Source of the DNA: JBALVT01 sp965262875
GTDB taxonomy: Bacteria; Pseudomonadota; Gammaproteobacteria; Pseudomonadales; Halieaceae
Length of the DNA: 64,000 nt
Direction of reading: 5' to 3'
Assembly (NCBI GenBank): GCA_965262875.1
Contig: OZ253569.1
Span: 2,294,001-2,358,000 of the forward strand
Within the stretch, counting starts at the first letter, position 1. Every line of letters starts with the position of its first letter. Shown here piece by piece: positions 57,033-64,000 of this stretch. Both the position numbers and the translations under genes were made by a program. The notes under the pieces are model-generated. The model saw only the letters and a list, made by a program, of their open reading frames with translations, was not told the origin of the DNA and did not search any database.

Positions 57033-57710
57033 ATGAGTATGATAGATAAAAAGGATCATGGGTATCAATTACATGAAACGACACCGGATTATTTAGATTT
57101 GGTTCGTTCTCATAAAGAGCCATATATTTTTGAACTAAATGGCGAAGACATTTTGATATTGCCTGGCGTCATGTCTCCAAAATATGACTGGGCTGGACAT
57201 TATATGATTGAGAATCTTCCTGATGTTATAGGTAAAAATGTACTTGAAATTGGAAGCGGTTGTGGTCTTGTGTCAATGGCGGCTTTTCGAGCAGGAGCAG
57301 AAAAAGTAGTTGCAGTCGATATTAATCTTGTGGCGGTTGATAACACGGATCAAAATTTCATTCGCATTGGCGCTAATGATAAGTGTATCGCGAAGTATTC
57401 AGATATTTTCAAAAATGTAGATGGGCTTTTCGATGTAGTTATATTCAATGCTCCTTATCATGGTTGTAAGGCAAATGATGACCTTGAAAAGGGCGTTGCC
57501 GATGAAAATTATAAGGCATTAAGAGATTTCTTTTTAGACGCGGCGAGCTTTCTTAAAAATGATGGGGTGGTTGCTGTCGGCTTCTCGAACTCAGGCGACC
57601 ATGTTCTTTTTGATAAGCTAAGTCAAAGTTCTGGATTGGAGCTCACAATTAGTGTTTCAGATATAAGAGAAGGCTATCAGTGTGAAATTCATACTTATAG
57701 AAAGGTTTAA
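57033..57710 (+). CDS. Class I SAM-dependent methyltransferase
   Basis: 225 residues. Motif I NVLEIGSGCGLVSMAAFRAG (about 68-87), acidic VVAVDINLVAVDNT, and motif IV FDVVIFNAPYHGCK at about 135-148. The NAPY tetrapeptide is close to the N-P-P-Y of N-methyltransferases acting on amides or exocyclic amines (PrmC/HemK-like, DNA amino MTases). The substrate is unknown. Coupled in position to the SAH-hydrolase-like gene, which could remove its by-product. Confidence 0.82.
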   Translation: MSMIDKKDHGYQLHETTPDYLDLVRSHKEPYIFELNGEDILILPGVMSPKYDWAGHYMIENLPDVIGKNVLEIGSGCGLVSMAAFRAGAEKVVAVDINLVAVDNTDQNFIRIGANDKCIAKYSDIFKNVDGLFDVVIFNAPYHGCKANDDLEKGVADENYKALRDFFLDAASFLKNDGVVAVGFSNSGDHVLFDKLSQSSGLELTISVSDIREGYQCEIHTYRKV

Positions 57711-57762
57711 TAATTTGTGATTTGAATTTCAATTTGGTTGGAAAGAAACATAAATTTTGGTG

Positions 57763-58926
57763 ATGGTTATGAGCAAACTTAAAGTTGAGACGAGTCAAGG
57801 ATCTGTAGAGGATTGGTTTAAAGGTCAGGACTTAGAGTTCTGTCATTTGGCGATGAGGATAACTGTAGATGGTGATTCTACTTTCGTACAATTTAATTAT
57901 CTTCCAGAGGATAAACATGATGAGTATGTGGCTGCTTCAAATAGTCATTTTGAAGAATATTGTTCTTTAATACATAGAGCAAAAGTTGAGCACTATTCTA
58001 GTGAGCCTGACAAGATACCAAGATCAAAACGAGAGGAAAACTCAACTTCAGCTGAAGCTAAAGGTTGTAGTTGGAAGTCAGACCGTGAAAGAGCGATTCC
58101 TCAAGGGGATAATAAGTCCGAAGATAATAAAAAGGAAAGGAGGTTGAAATATTATGAAATTCTAACAACCATTTCTCCTGCACTGGAGGAAAAAGACATA
58201 TATACGTTTGCCTACTGTGGGCTCCTGAATTCGGTTGAAGAAACTGAAAGGAATATAGGTAGCAAAGATACGGGCTTTGGTGTTACAGTATATTATGTCA
58301 ATAATAAGACTGAAGAGGAAAATAAGGATTTTAGTGAGGTCTTATTCCGTAAGTGTTTATTAGAGCTTTGTAATCAGCTCGTTTTTAATCTAGAGAAGGA
58401 GCGAGTCAAAGCTGAAGATTTCAGAACCGAAACACGTAAAGCTGCGATTTCCCAGGTCATGGTACGTAATCTTTCCCATAATTTGGGGTCACATGTTTTA
58501 GCAAATCTCACTTCACCAGGAGTGCTCCTTGATTTTGCAAAAGAGAACATTGCACGACAAGACACGAATAAAATATTTCAGCACAACGACTCAGAAAAAA
58601 TAATCGTAAATAAGAATGCTCAGTCTTTTAACGTTGCTATTGCCAGTCTAAATAAATATATGAAGACTCGAATGGATTTATTAGCTGATATTACTACAAC
58701 TACGCCAGTTGTAGAAAATACAAAAATAGTTGCGGAAGCTACTAGATATTTTAATGATAACTCCGTTTTGTTGAAAAAATATATCGGTGGAAATAATAAG
58801 AAAGTTTTGCTGCATCACCCTAATGCACGAGTAAAAGCAGCCTTCCCCAATGATAATCTAGGGTTTCAGGCACTTTATATTATTACAGAAAATGTTATCC
58901 GTAAAGTCTTTTCCAATATGAAATGA
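57763..58926 (+). pseudogene. Atypical histidine kinase, 5' part (split by IS)
   Basis: About 380 residues (start ATG 57763 or 57769). A variable N-terminus with a charged linker (SKREENSTSAEAKG) is followed by a helical region and VMVRNLSHNLGSHVLANLTS, an H-box-like segment with the likely phospho-acceptor His. The native frame continues to ENVIR (the start of an N-box) at 58904, then enters the IS and stops at 58926. Joined to 60313-61738 it gives an 855-codon gene. Confidence 0.8.
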
Positions 58927-60307
58927 GCCTGAAACCCGGGAATGTGGCGGAAGTTGATTCCAACATAAAATGAGCCTGAAATAGTCCTTGTAGTCGTTCA
59001 TGATCAGCGGATGAAAACGATCATGAGCTTAGAACATCTGAATACCCTGGGTGCCATCAAACAGTTTCTCGACGGCACACAGGAAGTAGCCTCCAACGTG
59101 GCCACTGAGAAATCTGAACGCTATCGCTGGGTACAGAAGGCACTGGTGAAGCACCGATACTTACAGCTTGGCAAAACAGACCGGGGAACCGTCACCCGCT
59201 ACCTGATAAAGGTAACCGGCTACTCCCTGGCCCAGACCAGGCGCCTGATACGCCAATACGTCAAAACAGGCACCGTCTCGGTGAAACCAGCTCGGCGTAA
59301 TGGCTTCAAGCGCGCCTACACTGACGCCGATATACGCCTATTGGCGAGTATGGATGAGCGACATGGTCAGCCCAGCGGCGCGGTACTTAAAAAGCTCTGT
59401 GAGCGGGCTTATCAGCGCTTTGGCCAAGCCGACTATCGACGCCTGGCGGGTATTTCGGTTTCTCACCTGTACAACCTGCGGGCCTCCAAGACCTACCAGA
59501 GGCAGCGCTGTGTCTTGACAAAGACACGACCTAAGGCCGCCTCTATTGGCCAGCGGCGCAAACCTTGCCCGAACGATCAACCAGGCTATATCCGCATTGA
59601 CTCTGTCCATCAAGGTGATCAGGACAAACGCAAAGGAATCTACCACGTCAATGCCGTGGATGAGGTGACACAGTTCCAGATCATCGTCACGCTGGAACGT
59701 ATTAGCGAGGCGTTTATGCTGCCAGCCCTCAGGCAGATTCTGGCTGCCTTCCCCTTTAAAATACGGGGCTTTCACGCAGACAATGGCGGCGAATATATCA
59801 ACTACACCGTTGCTGAGCTTCTGGACAAGTTGCACATTGAATTTACCAAATCACGGCCCCGGCACAGTAACGACAATGGTTTGGTTGAGAGTAAAAATGG
59901 CTCGGTCATTCGCAAACTCTATGGCTATACCCACATACCTCAGCAGTACGCCACGGATTTCACTGAACTCAATAGCCATCAAGTCTACCGATACGTCAAT
60001 TTCCACCGGCCCTGCTATTTCCCCACCACCATTATTGATGAGAAGGGCAAGGAGCGGAAGAAATACCGCTACGACGACATGATGACACCCTATGAGAAAT
60101 TCCGCTCCCTGGCCAAACCCAGCCAATATTTAAAGCCGGGAATCACCTTTAGAAATCTGGATGCATTCGCCAATGAAATGACGGACAATGAGGCCGCTGA
60201 ACAACTAAATTCAGCACGAGATCACTTATTTCAGCAACTCCATGAGCGACTCAAGATAAGGGCTTAATACACCCTCCCTTCAGGCTCATTTCATATTGGA
60301 AAATACT
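58905..60307 (+). mobile_element. rve-type IS interrupting the kinase gene (1403 bp)
   Basis: Terminal repeats AGTCTTTTCCAATATGAAAT (left) and AGTATTTTCCAATATGAAAT (right, reversed), continuing GAGCCTGAA. Perfect 5-bp target duplication CGTAA (58900-58904 and 60308-60312). The left end has a second inner subrepeat (TTCCAACATAAAATGAGCCT) at about 58959. A solitary end of the same element is at 3073. Confidence 0.93.
59023..60267 (+). CDS. Integrase-core (rve) DDE transposase
   Basis: 414 residues from ATG 59023. HTH-like region YLIKVTGYSLAQTRRLIRQY, then the rve core: GYIRIDSVHQGD (Asp), IRGFHADNGGEYINY (Asp), HSNDNGLVESKNGSVIRKL (Glu). Resembles IS481/IS3-like integrases and unassigned ISNCY elements; I do not name the family. 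Complete. Confidence 0.93.
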   Translation: MSLEHLNTLGAIKQFLDGTQEVASNVATEKSERYRWVQKALVKHRYLQLGKTDRGTVTRYLIKVTGYSLAQTRRLIRQYVKTGTVSVKPARRNGFKRAYTDADIRLLASMDERHGQPSGAVLKKLCERAYQRFGQADYRRLAGISVSHLYNLRASKTYQRQRCVLTKTRPKAASIGQRRKPCPNDQPGYIRIDSVHQGDQDKRKGIYHVNAVDEVTQFQIIVTLERISEAFMLPALRQILAAFPFKIRGFHADNGGEYINYTVAELLDKLHIEFTKSRPRHSNDNGLVESKNGSVIRKLYGYTHIPQQYATDFTELNSHQVYRYVNFHRPCYFPTTIIDEKGKERKKYRYDDMMTPYEKFRSLAKPSQYLKPGITFRNLDAFANEMTDNEAAEQLNSARDHLFQQLHERLKIRA

Positions 60308-61738
60308 CGTAATTCAGCTAAGCATGGTAACGGTCAAGATGTAGAAATATCATGGAAGTGTGCTGGTAGTAAGAAACATAAAGATTTAATTGAAATGACT
60401 ATTTATGACAAAGGTGATTGTGTAGAAGATGTTTCTTACTTAGTTAACGTTCAGAACGGCAGAATTGAAAACAAAATTCTGTATAACGATTCTTTGCGTC
60501 AAGGCTCTTGGGGAATGTTAGAAATGAAAGCTGCGGCTACATATCTCAGGAAAATACCGGTCGAGCAACTTGATGTAGCTATTGAACCTTCTCTTCTGAC
60601 AGCTTGCTGTGTTGATGGGAAATATTTGGGGTATACCTTTTTCCTTTTGAAGCCAAAAAAGATATTGGTGGTGCTAAAGGGCAAAGAAATCGAGGGGCTT
60701 GATTCAGAAGAATATCTTAATGAGGGCGTGATATGTATGCCCTTGTCTGATATTAAAAATTCAACCGAGAGATTTAGTCACGATATTCTACTGTTGATTG
60801 ATTGTGAAAAAGAAGATGTCAGTGAGGTTAGAAAGCAGATTTCGTCCAGAGTAGTATGTGTTAGTAGACAAGAATTGTGTTGCATTATCAACAGTGATGC
60901 GGAAAGCCTTGTTGAATGGGCTTGGGGTAAATGGCTTAAAGAATTAGAAGGAATAACCGAACCAGTTGTAGTTCAGTTGCAAGATGATGGTAGTGATGCA
61001 GAGAATGAATTGATTGATCTAACAAGTAATAACGAAAGAGTAAGTGTCAGGGTCGCAAAATATATCTTGCACTGCGAAAGTCTTCCGAATGATACACACT
61101 ATTTCGAAATATATGGTTCAACTGATCCCATTGCAAAACAGATTGAACAATTAAGGAAAGATAGTAAATATCAGGAAGTAAATGCACGTTTTCTAGAGAG
61201 CATAAATTATACCGTTGGAATAGTCGACGAGAGAATTCAGAAACACTGTGACAGAGAAATTGACAGTGGTATACATAGATGTAAGTCGAACAGACAGCTT
61301 CTAACTGCCTGTGGTATTGAAATTCCTGGAAGTGAAATTGATTTGAATGCAACAAGCTTTAACAATTGTCACGCCACTAAGAGAAAAACCATTAAAGAAA
61401 TGGTGAAAGAATGGATCGAAGAGAAAGCAAAATATTGCCATTTTGTTGTGATACATATCGGAGTGATTGAGCGGATGCTAGGCCTTGAAACAAGTAAAGA
61501 TGGAGAAAAAAGAAGTAAGATAGAAGAATATTTATCGTCTATTAGAGAACTAGAGTTTAGAGAAGATACTACAAAGAATGCAATCCTTATCATTACATCT
61601 GGCAGGGGGCAGCCCGAAAGTTTGCCAAAAGGTGAAAGATTTGTTCATTACTCAAATATTTCGAATTATACTGTAGAGAACCTTTGCAAGTTTCACTTGG
61701 TACAATTATTGATGACGGCTAGGGAAGCAAAAATATGA
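60296..61738 (+). pseudogene. Atypical histidine kinase, 3' part (ATPase domain and C-terminus)
   Basis: From 60313 this continues the kinase frame: ENVIR joined to NSAKHGNG restores the N-box of a HATPase_c domain. IYDKGDCVEDV stands where the G1 box belongs and RQGSWGMLEMKAAATYLRKI where the G2 box belongs, so the ATP site is atypical but recognisable. A C-terminal domain of about 300 residues follows with no recognised family (IDCEKEDVSEVRKQISSR, HFVVIHIGVIERMLG). Its stop overlaps the next ATG (ATGA). After the insertion only the piece from a start inside the IS end could be made. Confidence 0.78.
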
Positions 61739-62535
61739 AGATAGAAAATACGGAGCTCATTATCGTGTTCACCAATAAGAGCTTAGTGGCTACTAAAACG
61801 GGCGACCTCCTAAAAATAACGCAAAGCCTCCCTGATAGTGGAGATGATTTCGGAAATAATTTTTTCCCCATTATTGCAGTAAATGAATCGGGGGTAGCCA
61901 CCTGTTTGTGTGAAGGTGGCCTTTCATCAAGCGACGAAATAGATAATCAGTTACTTTACATAGTTCCAGATTCGGGAGAATTACCGGACACTTTTTTGAG
62001 CTACATTATAGGTAGTTGTCTCCCGAAGTTAACGCGCCTTTATGTGTTGTTGCATGTAAGTAGCGAGCAAACCCCAAGGCAGCGCCAACAAATTCTTGAC
62101 TCGGCGGGGGAGCAGTTATCGAAAATTGTGATATCTGAATGTCACCATACTGTAAGTAAATCGGCGAACCCGAAACATGCCCTTGGTGATGGCTTAGAAC
62201 TTATTGCAGCGTCATTAGCATTAGTAGCCGGTCGTCATGGTACTGATAATTTTAACTCTGGCCTTCAATACCTTAAAACTAAACCGGAATATTACTCTCC
62301 CGAAAAGGAAAGCCTCATTTACCTTTTTAAGGCCTTGAGTTTCATGCCTTTGAAATTGAAAAACAGCTGGGATCAAAAGACATTCCAACAGGAAATAGAT
62401 GAATTAAAAGATCTTAGTCAGATAGTGTTAGTAAAGGAGCGGATTGAAAATATCAATTTTATAGTAGATAAAAGCGAATATTTGGGTCAGTTGGCAGGCC
62501 TAGAAAAGACCATTATTGACCCCACACTGAGATAA
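61735..62535 (+). CDS. Unknown protein of the kinase/receiver module
   Basis: 266 residues, overlapping the kinase gene by four bases and two bases before the receiver gene. NTELIIVFTNKSLVATKTGD, LYIVPDSGELPDTFLSYIIG, RLYVLLHVSSEQTPRQRQQI, and HALGDGLELIAASLALVAGR. No signal peptide or membrane segment. The alternating strand/helix pattern suggests an alpha/beta domain. No family recognised. Its tight coupling implies it works with the kinase and the receiver protein. Confidence 0.75.
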   Translation: MKIENTELIIVFTNKSLVATKTGDLLKITQSLPDSGDDFGNNFFPIIAVNESGVATCLCEGGLSSSDEIDNQLLYIVPDSGELPDTFLSYIIGSCLPKLTRLYVLLHVSSEQTPRQRQQILDSAGEQLSKIVISECHHTVSKSANPKHALGDGLELIAASLALVAGRHGTDNFNSGLQYLKTKPEYYSPEKESLIYLFKALSFMPLKLKNSWDQKTFQQEIDELKDLSQIVLVKERIENINFIVDKSEYLGQLAGLEKTIIDPTLR

Positions 62536-62537
62536 TA

Positions 62538-64000
62538 ATGAAAATCATAGTCGTATGCGATAACCCTAAAGAATGGCAGGAACGTAGCATTATTACCTCC
62601 AATGTGGATGGGGTTGAACAGACACTTGTTCCCACTGTGGGCGATAATGGAAAAACAGATCTATACGATGTGGCCACTGAAATAGAAAAAGAAACCCAAA
62701 AAAATGATGGCTGTATTATTTTGATTGACCAGTTTTTGGCTTGTGCCGATGAGGGTTTTGAATGGCTACAAGGTAATGCGGGAATCGCCCTAATCAAGTT
62801 TTTGAGAATGCTTGATGTGCGACAACATATCGTGCTGGTTACACCCTTTGAGCCGATTGATCTTATTAGGCAAGACCATGGAAACCTTATTGTTACCTCA
62901 AAAGGTATTTCATTCTCTAAGCACCATTATGATTTTTTAGAGAAGACAAAGGAAGACGTTGAAGAACTTGCCACAGAAATATTTGACGACGAGCAAGAGC
63001 TTGCCCCGTATATTCTCGCTGACTTCCATTTGCCCGAGGATGAACGCCATAATTGGGCAAATTGGTGGGGTGTTCTGAGGTTGATTTATGTTCACAAACA
63101 CTTGTTTTCAGGTGAATTAGAACATTGGACAGATGAATACCCATTAGTACTACTTGGTAAACTCAAATTACTTAAGAACCGAGAAGCAATGTTTCTTTAC
63201 AGTGATGGTGTAGATCTAAGTGGGACTTTTAGTGATATTGCTTTGCGAGATCTTGAGAATGCGAGAAAGAACAAAGTCCGTAGGAACAAAGTCCGTAGCA
63301 TTCAGGAACTTCAGGAACTTCAGGAACTTCAGAAAAGGGTTGAGGGTACAGGCAAAAGAAACCCAAAACCAAACGATTCATTCGACTATATGAAAGACTT
63401 GGAAAAAAAGATAAAAAAGTACGGTAATGAAGAATATTTTGATACCGAAGTATTTGAGGAAAAACTCGATAAGGCTAGAAATGCCTGGCGGCTTGACAAG
63501 GAACACCTTGAAATTCTAGAAAATGAACCGAATGAAATGAACACAAAAATGCTATTTCCGAATTCTGGTGATGTCCATGAGTTTAGAGAAGAAGTTGAAA
63601 AATATCGTTCATCACAAATTAAAGGGGATTGCCCACGAATACTCTACGTTGATGATAATGCCGATATTGGTTGGAGCGACATAATTCAAGTTATTATATA
63701 TGGAAAAAATTCACCAGAAAAATTCAAATCCTTATCTGGTACACATAAAAATATTAACGCACTTTGTGACGAAGTGATTGTAGATATCAAAGAAAATTGT
63801 CGTGATTTAGTTTTACTTGATCTGAGATTAAAGAATGAAACCGGGAGCTTTACTGAAATTCGTCAGTTATCTGGCGCTAAAGTGCTTATAAAAATACGCG
63901 AAGAGTTTCCTGGTATCCCGGTGATGATGACAACGGCTTCAAATAAGCATAGGAGCTATAAATCATTATTGTCGATTGGTGCGGACGCATATTGGATGAA
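62538..64000 (+). CDS. Large receiver-domain protein, cut by window edge
   Basis: At least 487 residues. Residues 1-130 resemble a degenerate receiver-like alpha/beta domain (MKIIVVCDNPKEWQ, DGCIILIDQFLACA, QHIVLVTPFEPID). The middle is helical and charged with short in-frame repeats (63269-63332). From about residue 366 a canonical receiver begins: CPRILYVDDNADIGW (acidic pocket), LVLLDLRL with the phospho-acceptor Asp at about 428, FPGIPVMMTTASNKH (Thr switch). It would be the phosphorelay partner of the kinase. The end, possibly an output domain, lies outside the window. Confidence 0.82.
   Translation, partial: MKIIVVCDNPKEWQERSIITSNVDGVEQTLVPTVGDNGKTDLYDVATEIEKETQKNDGCIILIDQFLACADEGFEWLQGNAGIALIKFLRMLDVRQHIVLVTPFEPIDLIRQDHGNLIVTSKGISFSKHHYDFLEKTKEDVEELATEIFDDEQELAPYILADFHLPEDERHNWANWWGVLRLIYVHKHLFSGELEHWTDEYPLVLLGKLKLLKNREAMFLYSDGVDLSGTFSDIALRDLENARKNKVRRNKVRSIQELQELQELQKRVEGTGKRNPKPNDSFDYMKDLEKKIKKYGNEEYFDTEVFEEKLDKARNAWRLDKEHLEILENEPNEMNTKMLFPNSGDVHEFREEVEKYRSSQIKGDCPRILYVDDNADIGWSDIIQVIIYGKNSPEKFKSLSGTHKNINALCDEVIVDIKENCRDLVLLDLRLKNETGSFTEIRQLSGAKVLIKIREEFPGIPVMMTTASNKHRSYKSLLSIGADAYWM
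63269..63332 (+). repeat. In-frame short tandem repeats in the receiver gene
   Basis: GAACAAAGTCCGTAG occurs twice in tandem (63269-63298) and CAGGAACTT three times (63303-63329), followed by a partial unit. They encode repeated NKVRR/S and QELQELQEL. Units are multiples of three, so slippage changes linker length without a frameshift. Confidence 0.85.

Noticed and set aside
63269..63332. Short tandem repeats as a CRISPR array
   Set aside because: Units are 9 and 15 bp, contiguous, without spacers and inside an open coding frame.

Overview
The window looks like a heavily rearranged accessory region of a gammaproteobacterial chromosome. The only solid stretch of ordinary chromosome is epmB / efp / epmA, a 4HBT thioesterase, an NhaC antiporter and a (broken) FAN1-type nuclease at about 34.4-43.1 kb. 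EF-P lysylation genes, a TonB-dependent receptor and an exosortase-type ATPase relic fit a free-living, perhaps marine, gammaproteobacterium; this is inference from gene content. No rRNA, tRNA or CRISPR array was seen.

Layout. 0-11.3 kb: IS21 and IS1380 relics, a TonB-dependent receptor and a single-chain molybdenum hydroxylase (XDH type), then an IS1380 copy carrying a nested ISL3, and an IS3 relic. 11.5-19.4 kb: brnTA, the 3' end of an indolepyruvate oxidoreductase gene, a four-gene IS21-like element (itself hit by a second ISL3), an IS5 fragment, and a HicA-like/HTH pair. 19.4-29.4 kb: a second IS1380 with a clean target duplication, a ParD-like gene, another IS21, Tn3 remnants with a res-like site, vapBC, a third ISL3, an IS1182 fragment and a truncated ATPase. 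29.4-34.5 kb: an ISNCY-like element, a deleted IS630 and a complete IS66 that splits a chromosomal gene. 34.4-43.1 kb: chromosomal genes with a DMT transporter broken by frameshifts and a FAN1-like gene broken by a second IS630. 43.1-53.2 kb: integrase relic, a large GTPase with an integrase-like N-terminus, an excisionase-like HTH, an IS4/IS701-like element, a hairpin-rich intergenic block and hipBA. 53.2-64 kb: an AT-richer, co-directional gene run, probably one operon.

That last run is the most interesting part. It encodes an ECF-type transporter (S protein, T protein and a fused tandem ATPase whose two halves have complementary defects), an S-adenosylhomocysteine-hydrolase-like protein, a class I methyltransferase, an atypical histidine kinase, an unknown protein and a large protein ending in a receiver domain (cut by the window end). 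The kinase gene is interrupted by an IS with a perfect 5-bp target duplication; removing IS and duplication restores an 855-codon frame. I know no named system with this composition; its function is open.

About twenty IS elements or relics occur. Target duplications could be read directly for ISL3 copies 1 and 2 (8 bp), IS1380 copy 2 (5 bp), IS66 (8 bp), both IS630 copies (TA), the IS4/IS701-like element (8 bp) and the rve-type IS in the kinase gene (5 bp). ISL3 copy 3 and IS1380 copy 1 lack them and sit at rearrangement joints. Five toxin-antitoxin-like loci (brnTA, HicA-like pair, ParD-like, vapBC, hipBA) lie among the elements.
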